64,000 nucleotides of DNA. It comes from JAAZMI01 sp050948785 (lineage in GTDB: Bacteria > Bacillota > Dethiobacteria > DTU022 > UBA8154). This document shows positions 44,434 through 53,689 of this stretch, piece after piece. A program made the position numbers and the translations under genes. The stretch covers positions 328,077 to 392,076 of the forward strand of contig JBMNEM010000002.1 of NCBI GenBank assembly GCA_050948785.1, given 5' to 3'. How positions within the stretch are numbered: position 1 is the first letter of the stretch; the number at the start of each line of letters is the position of its first letter. Below the pieces are notes generated by a model, which was not told the DNA's origin, ran no database searches, and saw nothing but the letters and a program-made list of their open reading frames with translations.

Positions 44434-46921
44434 ATGGGCTCAAATAAAAAACCTTTTTCATCGTTTAAGCATCCATCCAATACAGCCAAAACATCCAAAA
44501 ATAAATCCCTATCGCCGGGTGGTTCCGCAGGAGGAACCGGTCACAAGCGGGCTTTACCGGCCGCCGTGAACACGGTCCTGCTTTTCTTTTTGCTGCTTGC
44601 CGTGGTGACCGCCTGTTACGCCGGCTCCGCCTATCACCTCCCGGCCGGGGATTCCCGCGCCGTGGAGCTCACTGTGCGCTACAGCGATGTGCAGATCTTT
44701 GCGGCGCGGGCCGGGCTGACCGTGGAGGAGGCCCTTCTCTTTTTAAAGGAGCGGGGCGTCACCTCCGTCGGGGTGGCGGAATACACCCTCTGGCAGCTGC
44801 GCAAGGAACCGGGATTCTACGTGCTCAGCAGCCTGGAGCTGGCCGGAGAACTGGCTCTCAACCCGGAACTTTCTCCCTACCGCGACTTTCTGGAAACAAA
44901 GGCGCGGGAAGCCGGCTTCTCATTCGGCGATTACCTTGTGTTTATGCCCGACCGGCCCCTGGGCGGAGCAGGTGGGGGAGCACCTGCGCACCCTTTATGC
45001 TCTGGAGGGGGAGGATCTTTTCCGCCTGACGACGCACCGCCAGGGGGAGATGGTTCTTTACCTTCTCCAGGGGGTGAGCTATGATCACCTGCCCCATCTC
45101 AGCCTGGGAGCCAAACCCGCCCAGCTGGAGCAGGTCGCCGCCGCCGGGCTGTTGATCAACCCCTATTTAAGCCCGCGGACGATTGAAACACCCGCCACGG
45201 CCGAGCAGATGCTCGCCGCTTATGAGCGCTATCCGCTCTCCGCCGCCGTCTTTGAAGGCGGGGTCGTCCCCGGCTACCCTGATACTCTCCTGGAGCTGGC
45301 TGCCGCCCTGCGGGCACGGGAGATCCCCGCCGTTCTTTACGAGTACCACCGCTTTCCCAAGGGGATGCAAGAACTGGCCCCGCTCTTGGATTACGCGCTT
45401 GTGGTCATGCGCGACGGCAGCATCAATGACGACCCGCGGGCTGCCATCAACGGCCTGCGCGAGCGCCGTGTGCAGCTTTTAGAGCTGGAGCTCCGGGGGT
45501 TGGCTTCCCGTAGTACCGGCGCAGAGCTTCAGGAAAAAATATCCACCCGCCTAACACGGCTGACCGCTGCGCTGCAGGAAAACGGCTATACTCTGGGGCA
45601 GGCTGCGCTCGTACGGCCTTTCCAGGGCCATTCTCTGCTCTACGTCATCATGGCCGCGGGAATTTTATCCCTGGCTCTTTTCCTGCTGCAGTTTTTTCTG
45701 CCGCTTCAACCCGCCTCTTTACTGGGGCTCTTCGCCTTAGGGCTGGCTGCCCTGGCCTTTCTTTTTCACACCCGCTTTCTTTTCACGCAGCAGGCTTTGG
45801 CCCTGCTGGCCGCCGTGCTCTTTCCTTTTTACGGCGCGCTCTATCTTTTGACCTGGCCCTTTGCCGCCGGTGCATCCGGCCTCGCCGGGGAGGCAGGTCC
45901 AACAGGCTCAACAGACCCAACAGACCCAACAGGCTCAATATGCCCAACTGGCCTAACCCCGCCCCGCCGGCGCAAAGCGATTGCCGGGAGGGCCTCTCTC
46001 GATGCCGGGCTGCTCCGGTACTGTCTGGCCCGCGTTTTCATACTTTTTTTGTTCTCTCTGGCCGGGGGGCTCCTCGTCCACGGCCTGCTCACCACGCCGC
46101 CTTTTTTCCACGGCCTGGAACTTTTCCGCGGCGTAAAAGCCATGTACATCCTGCCCCTGGCCCTGTCCGGCCTGACGGCGCTGGTGCTGCTGGCAGGTTT
46201 CAGCCGGAACCTGCCCGGCACGGCAGCCCAAGCCCAGGCTGCTGACGGTTCTCCCCCGCGGCCCCAGGATCGAAAACAAAGCTCTGCCCCACAGCCACAT
46301 AGCCGGGAACAAGGGCTTGCATCTTTAGCCCAAAACCCCAAGGGGTCCGGCAGGATTAAAACAGGAGCCATTTCCTACGCCCGTATCCCTGCCTACAAAA
46401 GCTCACCCTTCCCCCTACAGTTCCCCGTGGAGCAGCGGCAAGCTTTTTTCGCCTCCCTGCGCCGCCTCCTGCGGCGGCCCCTGACCCTGGGGGATCTGCT
46501 GCTGCTCGGCCTGCTGCTGTTCGGCGCCTATATTTACCTGACGCGCACCGGGCACGTGCGGACGATCATCCCTCTCGAAAGCACCCTGCGCAACACCCTT
46601 GAGCAGGTCTTCGGCGCCCGCCCCCGTTTCAAGGAATTCGCCCTGGGCTACCCCCTGGCCCTTGTAGGGCTCTACCTCTCCGCCGGCTTTTCCGGTGGGG
46701 TTAAGGGAGACCGGGGCAAAGCCCGCCGCTGCCTGGCCTTTGGCGCCCTGTTCGGCGGTGTGCTGGTGCCCATCTCCGTTGTCAACACCTTTGCCCATAC
46801 TCTGGCACCCCTGAGCCTCTCCCTGCTGCGCAGCTGCCACGGCTTCTGGTTGGGCATCATCGCCGGCTTGCTCCTGCTCTATTTAGGGAAAAAGATCGTC
46901 TGTTTTTTCTCCCGCCGTTAA
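44434..46921 (+). pseudogene. DUF5693-family membrane protein, copy 2, broken by a frameshift
   Basis: Frames 44434-45084 and 44936-46921 join into one protein of about 828 residues, homologous to copy 1. Shared features include the N-terminal anchor, a TVEEALLFLKERGVTSVG domain, a C-terminal multi-helix region, and FGARPRFKEFALGYP (copy 1: VARPRFKEFLIGHP). The break is at about 44950-44960 in GGCCCCTGGG. Dropping one C gives DRPWAEQVGEHLRTL in frame. A Pro/Thr/Gly low-complexity stretch near 45896-45955 comes from a roughly 10-bp DNA repeat. Same caveat as copy 1: genuine decay, slippage or sequencing error. Confidence 0.75.
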
Positions 46922-46962
46922 AAACCCCCTCCGTAACAAAAGATTTTAAATGAATTTTAATA

Positions 46963-47052
46963 ATAACGTAACCTTTAACAGGCAACTGCGTTATAAGTTA
47001 GTGAAGGCTGGAAACGAAAGCAATTTTTTTCTTAAACGCCTTTTTTTTCTGC
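46963..47052 (+). terminator. Attenuator-like repeat, copy 1
   Basis: A 90-base unit. GCGTT (46988-46992) can pair with AACGC (47035-47039) just before eight Ts (47041-47048), forming a terminator. The same GCGTTAT can instead pair with upstream ATAACG (46963-46968). The loop carries AGTGAAGGCTGGAAA. Nearly identical to the unit 190 bases downstream. Confidence 0.55.
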
Positions 47053-47152
47053 AAACTTCCTAGGATTAATGCCCAGCCTGGTCAGACAACAGGGGCAGGC
47101 TATCCAGATAATTAACCCACGATTAAAAAACTTTTTTAAAAAACTTTTTCCA

Positions 47153-47242
47153 AAAGCGTAACCTTTAATTAATAACGGCGTTATAAATTAGTGAAGGCTG
47201 GAAATGAAAACAAAATTTTTCTTAAACGCCTTTTTTTTCTGC
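47153..47242 (+). terminator. Attenuator-like repeat, copy 2
   Basis: Same unit as 46963-47052. GGCGTT (47177-47182 region) pairs with AACGCC (47225-47230) before eight Ts. The alternative pairing partner ATAACG lies directly upstream of it (47172-47177 region). Loop AGTGAAGGCTGGAAA is conserved. Confidence 0.55.
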
Positions 47243-47368
47243 CTCCGGAGTAAAAAATTCCTCTAATACGTTTTTAATACTTTAGAGAAAATTATTTAAT
47301 CTTTTACCAGGAAAAGCAGGAGAATTCATCTTTATGTCGAACTGGAGAATACTGGAGGCAAATCCCCT

Positions 47369-47440
47369 GGAGCAGAGATGACCGGGGGAGTTCCCGGGCC
47401 CAAGGCCCGGGCGGGGAAAGCCCGGCGGGTCTGCTGCTCC
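47369..47440 (+). promoter_or_regulatory. GC-rich structured leader upstream of the first stalk-domain gene
   Basis: GGAGCAG (47369-47375) pairs with CTGCTCC (47434-47440), enclosing a perfect hairpin CCCGGGCC-CAA-GGCCCGGG (47393-47411) and further GC stems, in otherwise AT-rich sequence. It matches no riboswitch I know. Part of a 685-base region without genes between the DUF5693 copy and the stalk protein. Confidence 0.45.
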
Positions 47441-47606
47441 GGGCAAAAAACTAAAAAGCAGACTCACCACAAATTTTAAGGGGGGATGCCTGGAATTCGC
47501 AGGAAGAGAGAAATATGGGATGATAGCAAAGATTTTCTATTTTTGTAAAGCAGTTTTACCTTATCAATGCAACAATGTAGTTAAATTAAAAGGAGGGTAT
47601 TGTAAA

Positions 47607-49868
47607 TTGAGTATTAGATCGCGTAAACTTTTTGCGCTTTTAGTTGTCTCGATGATGATCTTGACAATGATGCCGCTGACAGCTTTTGCGGCGTCGACAA
47701 ACAGCGTAGACAAGGTGGTACAGGTTTCATCTGATCATAACTTTACCGCCGCAACAGCTCCGACTTTAAGGATCGAGGAGAAAAATTTAGGGGAATTTTC
47801 ATCAGTAGCCCCTGGCGAAGCATTTCGTTTGACTCTGGAAAATGCTGAATGGGATGCTGCAGCAAAAGCAGCCGGTGTGCTGCAGGGGGTTTGCACCCTG
47901 GCACCTGTGGGCACTGCCGCAGTAACTGTTAATATTCTTTCAGACACAGTTGCAGAGGTAAACTTAATAGCTGATAGTACACCAGGAAGAACAGCGAAGC
48001 AGGTTTTACAGATCCCGTTGTGGACCGAGATTACGGGAGACGGTGAAGCAAAAGTTACCATTGACAGCCGCGACAGCGCCGTCAGCAGTGGGACCTTTGT
48101 TTTTGCCAACTCTGCCGCTGGGAAAACAATAACATCTATTTCCAAAGTTAATTCTTTTTCCAGGCGTGGCAATCTGGAAGCTATTCAGATTGATGAAACC
48201 AGAATAGGCGCCCTGGGCATTGCAGCCCAAAGCGTTAAAATTAAGCTGCCGCCGAAGTTTACATGGGACTTGACTTCAACTCCTTGGCCCGCTGCTGGGG
48301 ATATAGTCTTCAGCGGGGGTTTGGCGGGTACAACCATTCTTTCAGCTGTTACTGCTACTGCTGGCGATGGAACCAGAACATTGGAAATAAACTTTACCCC
48401 GGGCACCAACACCGCAGGGCTTGTTGATCGTAGTTCACGTGGCTCGATTTTCCTGAACAACCTTGTGATCGTGGCGGACAGGGATGCCGCCCTTGGTGAT
48501 GTAGTTGTCGATGTTGATGGTGCCAACATTACCGCTCATGAAATGGTAGTTGCCAAGAATATGGAATACAGCATCAAGGCAAGTATTCCCGAGGCAAAAG
48601 AAGTTGTAGCAGGTAGTTATGATAACAAAACTGCCAAGATTACCATTGAGGAAGGGTTGCCCGGTGCTATGATCGCTAACAGGGAAATAAGTGTAGTCCT
48701 TCCCGAATGGGTCAAAGTAGTACGGGTAAGAAACACAAACGCTACGGGAGGCCTCGCGGTAGGCGACCTTGTACAGCCGGCTAACAGGCAGAATGAAATC
48801 TATTTTGTAGTAAACGCCGGGATTAACACTGCAGTTAAGAGTAAATATCAGTTTGAGCTGGAGTTGAGTATTGAGGCTGATAAAGAAGGCGATATTGTTG
48901 CCGAGATTTTCGGTGCCGGGATGGAAAAACAGGAACTTACAGTTGCTAAAGCTGTTTCTCCGGTAACTGTAGAAATAAAACCCGCTGATGTAAAGATCGG
49001 TGTACAAAATCAGCCGGCGCCGGATATTATCATTACTGAAACTGCAAAAGGCCGCATTGATAATGACCTGGCAGTCTATGATGGTATAAACCCCGTTGCT
49101 GGGGCACCGGCTGCTACCGGTAATGCTCGTCAGTTGACCATTACACCGCCGGCAGGATTTGAATTCTCAGATCTTCCCAAGGTAGAGGTTACTGAAGGGA
49201 ACCTGGAACTTGGACCGTCAAGACTGGTGGGAGGCGTTCTGACGCTGCAGATAGACTCCAGCAGCACCAGGCCTTCAACAATTAAAATTTCCGATATCAA
49301 ACTAACCCTGGACAGGACTGTCCCTGAAGGAGATTTTAATGTAAATATCGGTGGCGGTGCTATTGTGAAAAACAATCATGCTGATGCTACAATCTCTACA
49401 GTAGTTAAGTTCAACAAAAACCGCGTGGTGAAGGCTTTATTCGGCACGGTTATCACTCCGGCTCCGGGTGAAACACGCGCTACCACAACCTTTACCATTG
49501 GCAGCACGGATTACACTGTTGTTGAAGCTGCAGAAGCTGTTGAATATACCATGGATGTAGCCCCCTATATCAAGGATGGCCGTACATTCCTGCCATTGCG
49601 CTATGTTGCCAATGCCTTGGGGGTTGATGATGACAACATCATCTGGGATCAAGCGACTAAAGCGGTAACCATTTTCAAAGGTGACCGTATTGCACAAGTA
49701 ACCATTAGCAGCAAGACCATGCTGGTCAATGGTGTAACCATTAATATGGATGTAACCCCAGAAATTACCGATGGCCGTACCATGCTGCCCATTCGCTGGA
49801 TGGCCCAGGCTCTGGGAGCATCAATTGATTGGGATGCGGAAACACGTACAGTAACAGTTGCACAGTAA
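47607..49868 (+). CDS. Secreted stalk-domain surface protein (copper amine oxidase N-like), copy 1
   Basis: 753 residues from TTG 47607 (AGGAGGG upstream). A Sec signal peptide ends at TAFA-AS. A long beta-rich region of repeated segments follows (residues about 30-610; for example IKLPPKFTWDL, DRDAALGDVVVDVDG, KIGVQNQPAPDIIITET). The C-terminus carries a duplicated copper-amine-oxidase-N (stalk) module with DGRTFLPLRYVANALGVDDD and DGRTMLPIRWMAQALGASID. Such proteins are abundant on clostridial surfaces; the stalk module itself is not enzymatic. Very similar in plan to the protein at 53690. Probably an S-layer-like or wall-associated protein. Confidence 0.85.
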   Translation: MSIRSRKLFALLVVSMMILTMMPLTAFAASTNSVDKVVQVSSDHNFTAATAPTLRIEEKNLGEFSSVAPGEAFRLTLENAEWDAAAKAAGVLQGVCTLAPVGTAAVTVNILSDTVAEVNLIADSTPGRTAKQVLQIPLWTEITGDGEAKVTIDSRDSAVSSGTFVFANSAAGKTITSISKVNSFSRRGNLEAIQIDETRIGALGIAAQSVKIKLPPKFTWDLTSTPWPAAGDIVFSGGLAGTTILSAVTATAGDGTRTLEINFTPGTNTAGLVDRSSRGSIFLNNLVIVADRDAALGDVVVDVDGANITAHEMVVAKNMEYSIKASIPEAKEVVAGSYDNKTAKITIEEGLPGAMIANREISVVLPEWVKVVRVRNTNATGGLAVGDLVQPANRQNEIYFVVNAGINTAVKSKYQFELELSIEADKEGDIVAEIFGAGMEKQELTVAKAVSPVTVEIKPADVKIGVQNQPAPDIIITETAKGRIDNDLAVYDGINPVAGAPAATGNARQLTITPPAGFEFSDLPKVEVTEGNLELGPSRLVGGVLTLQIDSSSTRPSTIKISDIKLTLDRTVPEGDFNVNIGGGAIVKNNHADATISTVVKFNKNRVVKALFGTVITPAPGETRATTTFTIGSTDYTVVEAAEAVEYTMDVAPYIKDGRTFLPLRYVANALGVDDDNIIWDQATKAVTIFKGDRIAQVTISSKTMLVNGVTINMDVTPEITDGRTMLPIRWMAQALGASIDWDAETRTVTVAQ

Positions 49869-49890
49869 CCCTTTGGGTTTAAAGTGAAGT

Positions 49891-49918
49891 AAAAAGGACT
49901 CCCGCGGGAGTCCTTTTT
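49891..49918. terminator. Perfect palindromic terminator
   Basis: AAAAAGGACTCCCG directly joined to CGGGAGTCCTTTTT. It works on either strand and ends the stalk-protein transcript. Confidence 0.92.
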
Positions 49919-49970
49919 ACTTAATGTTTTTTGTATATATGATTTTCCCCCAAGAAAGGAGGAAAAAATT

Positions 49971-50786
49971 GTGTACTTAAAAAGATGCAGGTTGTTAATT
50001 TTTGGGGTTATCCTTTTTTTACTGTGTATTTTGCCTGTTAGTGTGCTAGCAAGTACATCGGTTTGGGTATCTGCCTTGCTTGCAGGGGATATTACCTTCC
50101 AATTTGATGGCCAAGGGGAGGAAATGCCCGCAGGTTACACTGTTTTGCTTTATGAAAACCGTACCTATGTGCCGGCCCGTTTTGTGGCCGAACAGCTGGG
50201 GGCTTCAGTGGGCTGGGATCAAGCAAATAAAATAGTACGGATCAATACAAAACCTTGTGCAGAATGCCAAATCCTGCAAAAAGAAAAACAAGTGCTGGAC
50301 AAAAAGGTAGAGGAACAGGATGAAGAAATAAAGGCGTTGGAAGAAAAGATTAAAAGGCTTGAAGGGGCTGCAGGGGAAGAAAAACCTGATGCCGAAGGGC
50401 AACCGTCTGGTAATTATCTAGAACTTCCTTTGGCCAAGGTGTTGCCTGCTTTTAATATAAGGGTAACCGGCCTTTTTAAAGATGATAATAATACCCGCGT
50501 TTATCTTGAACTGGAAAATAAAAAAACAGTACCCTTACAGTTACTGCAGGCTAAAACTACCGCAATTGTTGACGGGGAAGTTTACAAGACAAGTGATATC
50601 CTGCATTTTACACTCGATCAAATATGGTACCATAATATTGACCATGAAAAGATAGAAACAGGTTATGTCATGCTGCCTCCTGTACCAAAAGATGCCAAAA
50701 TGATGCTGTTGGAACTTACCTTCCTTTTTAACGATGCCAAGCAGGAAACAACGACTGAAAAATTTTATATTAAACTTGATTCCTAA
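49971..50786 (+). CDS. Secreted stalk-domain protein with coiled coil
   Basis: 271 residues from GTG 49971 (AAAGGAGGAAAAAA upstream). A signal peptide (LLIFGVILFLLCILPVSVLA), one stalk module (ENRTYVPARFVAEQLGASVG near residue 65), a charged coiled coil (residues about 100-130, rich in Lys/Glu), and a C-terminal beta domain (NTRVYLELENKKTVPLQLL). It lies 16 bases upstream of the first tolC-like gene, so the two are likely co-expressed. Function unknown; the coiled coil could mediate assembly with the TolC-like protein. Confidence 0.82.
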   Translation: MYLKRCRLLIFGVILFLLCILPVSVLASTSVWVSALLAGDITFQFDGQGEEMPAGYTVLLYENRTYVPARFVAEQLGASVGWDQANKIVRINTKPCAECQILQKEKQVLDKKVEEQDEEIKALEEKIKRLEGAAGEEKPDAEGQPSGNYLELPLAKVLPAFNIRVTGLFKDDNNTRVYLELENKKTVPLQLLQAKTTAIVDGEVYKTSDILHFTLDQIWYHNIDHEKIETGYVMLPPVPKDAKMMLLELTFLFNDAKQETTTEKFYIKLDS

Positions 50787-50802
50787 TGTGAGGAGAAATA
50801 TA

Positions 50803-52017
50803 ATGAAAAAAATATTAATATATCCGTTTCTTCTAGGAATCTTAATATCAATTGCCATACCAGTTTCAGCTGCTACTGCGTCAAGCAATGGGATACCTCT
50901 GGGGTTAGATATTGCTAACGCTTTTACTGACGAACTTACAGTGAAGTCGGGGCTCAACTACGATCAGGCAGTGGAAATGGCTTTAAAGAACAGTACAGAA
51001 CTGAAAAACGCCCGCGAAGGCAAGTTGCAGGCAGAAGAGATGCGTGAAATGCTGGCGAACCTGCGCCGCATCACAGGATCTACCGCCATCCCTATTGGCC
51101 CAGGCTATGATCAAGCTGACGCTGCCGATCGGGACCTGCTGCTAAAGTTTACTGCAGCGGATAATGCCTGGCGCATGGCTGCCAAACAGGCAGAAGCCCT
51201 GGAGGAGACAATTGCTTTCCAGGTACGCAGCGCTTATGATGATGTGCTGCAAAACACTGCTAACCTGGAAAAAACAGAACGTGCCCTTGATTTTACCGCA
51301 AAAAAACTGATTCAGATCGACACAAAAACCAGGCTGGGGATGGAAAGCAACTTTAATCGGGAAAACGCCCGCAGCGGTTATGCGGCAGAAAAGGAACAAA
51401 GGGAACATCTGGCCCGGCAGTTGGATGAGGCCTATACTAACTTAAACAAACTGTTAGGGCTGGAACCAGGGGCACGGCCAAAGTTGCAGGAACATGATCC
51501 TTCAGCTTGGCTGGGGGAAGGGCAGGGTTTGGTAACCGGACTGGATGAAGCCAGCCTGGAACGCCACCTGGCCCTTGTTCTGCATGATCACCCCTATATC
51601 TGGCTGCAGGAGCAGCAGGTGGCACAGGCCGAACGGGAACTGTCCCTTTATACCTATAACGTGGGCCTGCCGCCTTATAAGGTTGTAGCGAGCACTGTGC
51701 AGCAGGAAAAGAACAACCTTTATGCCTTAAAAGAAGAGGTGCACAAAGGTGTCCGTTCTCTTTATTACCAGCTGCAAGGCTTGGAAAACCAGTATAAAGC
51801 CCTGGAAAAAAACCTGTCACAAGCCGAAAACGGCCTGCGTGTTGCCCAGCTGCGCCTCAAACTGGGAATGGCCGTCCCCTTGGAGGTCGAACAAGCTGAA
51901 CTGGCCCTACAGGAAATAAAATGCGGGTTGCAGGATTTAGCACGTGCCTACGGTCAGTTGAAAATGCTTTACGAAAAACCCTGGCTGCTACCCGTTCTCC
52001 CTAAAAATAACGACTAA
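50803..52017 (+). CDS. TolC-family protein, copy 1 (intact signal peptide)
   Basis: 404 residues from ATG 50803 (GAGGAGAAATA). A normal Sec signal (KKILIYPFLLGILISIAIPVSA) leads into two outer-membrane-efflux-like helical repeats: LNYDQAVEMALKNSTELKNA (first) and PLEVEQAELALQEIK (second), with a long coiled-coil body. TolC proteins form channels in diderm bacteria. Here the surrounding genes look monoderm, so a role in the wall or cell surface is likelier, but unknown. Two paralogues follow at 52351 and 56839. Confidence 0.85.
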   Translation: MKKILIYPFLLGILISIAIPVSAATASSNGIPLGLDIANAFTDELTVKSGLNYDQAVEMALKNSTELKNAREGKLQAEEMREMLANLRRITGSTAIPIGPGYDQADAADRDLLLKFTAADNAWRMAAKQAEALEETIAFQVRSAYDDVLQNTANLEKTERALDFTAKKLIQIDTKTRLGMESNFNRENARSGYAAEKEQREHLARQLDEAYTNLNKLLGLEPGARPKLQEHDPSAWLGEGQGLVTGLDEASLERHLALVLHDHPYIWLQEQQVAQAERELSLYTYNVGLPPYKVVASTVQQEKNNLYALKEEVHKGVRSLYYQLQGLENQYKALEKNLSQAENGLRVAQLRLKLGMAVPLEVEQAELALQEIKCGLQDLARAYGQLKMLYEKPWLLPVLPKNND

Positions 52018-52022
52018 TATTA

Positions 52023-52088
52023 ACAGGTTCCTGGTAAAACCGGCAGGAAAGCCCTGCAAAGGTTAACGCCGGGGACCTTTTCTTATTT
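52023..52088 (+). terminator. Terminator after tolC-like copy 1
   Basis: A long interrupted stem between AGGTTCCTGG near 52027 and GGGGACCTTTT near 52072, ending in TTTTCTTATTTTT. Similar structures follow the other two copies. Confidence 0.6.
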
Positions 52089-52251
52089 TTACCTACAGCC
52101 TGCCAGCCTACCCCCAAACTGAGCAACAAAGGTGGAAAGGTCTATAGGTGATGAAGCCCTGTTCATTCTGTAAAATGTAAAAAATATTCTGTTGTGGTAA
52201 AAAGGGCCATAGCCGCCAATAGTACACAACCACGGGCACAACCACGGGGAC

Positions 52252-52387
52252 GCTTCGAGACCACTGAAAAAGCCCATTTTTGTCACCTTGGGAAATAATT
52301 CAAAAGCATTGGACCAATGGAAATATCGCATTCCCAAGACTTGTTTTAAGATGACAAAGCAAAAAAACTTAGTTTTTCAGTGGTCTC
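52252..52387. mobile_element. 136-bp inverted-repeat element (MITE-like) inserted in a type B palindrome
   Basis: The arms GAGACCACTGAAAAA (52257-52271) and its complement (52373-52387) bound a non-coding insert. The bases around it, CACGGGGAC and GGACGGTCCTTGTGG, are the two halves of a type B repeat with GGAC duplicated (52248-52251, 52388-52391). The uninterrupted version, CACGGGGACGGTCCTTGTGG, is present at 56823 before the paralogous gene, serving as an empty site. Confidence 0.75.
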
Positions 52388-53481
52388 GGACGGTCCTTGT
52401 GGCTGGCTTGACTGTTGCTCCTGTGGCTGCTGCCACAGATGCATCTGCAGGCGAAGCTGAACCTGTGCTCACCTATGATGAGGCGGTGGAGCTTGCCTTA
52501 AAGAACAGTTCAGAGCTGAAAAACGCCCGGGAAGGCGTGCTGCAAGCCGAGGAGATGCGCGAGCAGCTGGCTAACTTGCGCCGCATTTCAGGGTTTACCC
52601 CCGTGGGCCCCGGTTATGATCAAGCGGATGCTGCTGACCGGGAGCTGCTGCTGAACTTCACCGCGGCCGATACCGCCTGGCGCATGGCCGCCAAGCAGGT
52701 GGAGATCCTTGAAGAGACGATCGCTTTCCAGGTGCGCAGCACTTATGATGAAGTGCTCCAAAACACTGCCGGCCTGGAAACAGCAGATCGCGCCCTGGCC
52801 TTTGCTGCGAAAAAACTGATCCAGACTGAGACAAAGACCCGGCTGGGGATGGAGAGCTGCTTTAACCGGGAGAATGCCCGCAGCAGCTACGCAGCAGAAA
52901 AAGAACAAAGGGAGCGTTTGGCCCGGCAGCTTGACGAGGCCTATGTCAGCCTGAACAAACTGCTGGGGCTGGAGCCGGAGGCGCGGCCGAAACTCCAGGA
53001 GCCCGGCCTGCCGGCATGGTTGGAGGAGACCGGCCTGGAGAGCCATCTGGCCCCCATCCTGCACGATCACCCCTACATCTGGCTGCAGGAGCAGAATGTG
53101 GCACAGGCCGAACGGGAGCTTTCCCTCTACACGTACAACATTGGCGCACCTCCTTACAAGGTCTGGGCAAGCAAAGTGCAGCAAGAAAAAAACAATCTTT
53201 ATGCCTTAAAAGAGAAAGTGCGCAAAGGCGTGCGTTCCTTCTATTATCAGCTGCAGGGACTGGAGAGCCAGTACAAAGCCTTGGAAGCCAATCTGGCTCA
53301 GGCAGAAAATGCTCTCCATGCTGTTCAGCTGCGTTTCAAACTGGGGATGGCCGTCCCGGTAGACATCGAGCAGGCGGAGCTGGCCGTGCTGGAGATCAAA
53401 AACGGGATGCAGGACCTGGCCCGCGCCTACGGCCAGTTGAAAACGCTCTTTGAGAAACCTTGGCTGATGCCTGCTCCCTAA
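52351..53481 (+). CDS. TolC-family protein, copy 2 (chimeric signal peptide)
   Basis: 376 residues if started at ATG 52351; the start and SD are weak, and a TTG at 52288 is also in frame. Residues 1-12 are encoded by the MITE-like element, the next several (RTVLVAG) by the type B repeat, and from LTVAPVAAATDASA onward by the original gene. The result still looks like a Sec signal. The mature part aligns along its length with copies 1 and 3 (LTYDEAVELALKNS; VDIEQAELAVLEIK). Expression from this rearranged 5' end is uncertain. Confidence 0.75.
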   Translation: MTKQKNLVFQWSRTVLVAGLTVAPVAAATDASAGEAEPVLTYDEAVELALKNSSELKNAREGVLQAEEMREQLANLRRISGFTPVGPGYDQADAADRELLLNFTAADTAWRMAAKQVEILEETIAFQVRSTYDEVLQNTAGLETADRALAFAAKKLIQTETKTRLGMESCFNRENARSSYAAEKEQRERLARQLDEAYVSLNKLLGLEPEARPKLQEPGLPAWLEETGLESHLAPILHDHPYIWLQEQNVAQAERELSLYTYNIGAPPYKVWASKVQQEKNNLYALKEKVRKGVRSFYYQLQGLESQYKALEANLAQAENALHAVQLRFKLGMAVPVDIEQAELAVLEIKNGMQDLARAYGQLKTLFEKPWLMPAP

Positions 53482-53562
53482 AAATACTTCAGGATCTTCA
53501 GCGGGGTTTCCCGGGGTCTATTGATCCTATGAGGATGTCACAAGGCCAGGAACAACTGTATA

Positions 53563-53633
53563 ATAGGTTCCCGGTAAAAAGCCCGCAAAAAGTGTTCTTT
53601 GCCGGAGTTAGCCCGGGAACCTATCTTGGTTTT
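53563..53633 (+). terminator. Terminator after tolC-like copy 2
   Basis: ATAGGTTCCCGG (53563-53574) pairs with CCGGGAACCTAT (53613-53624), enclosing smaller stems, and is followed by CTTGGTTTT. Confidence 0.75.
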
Positions 53634-53689
53634 CCCCCTGTCTTTTTATTTTCATAAGAACCATAAATTTTAAGAAGGAAAGTAAAAAC

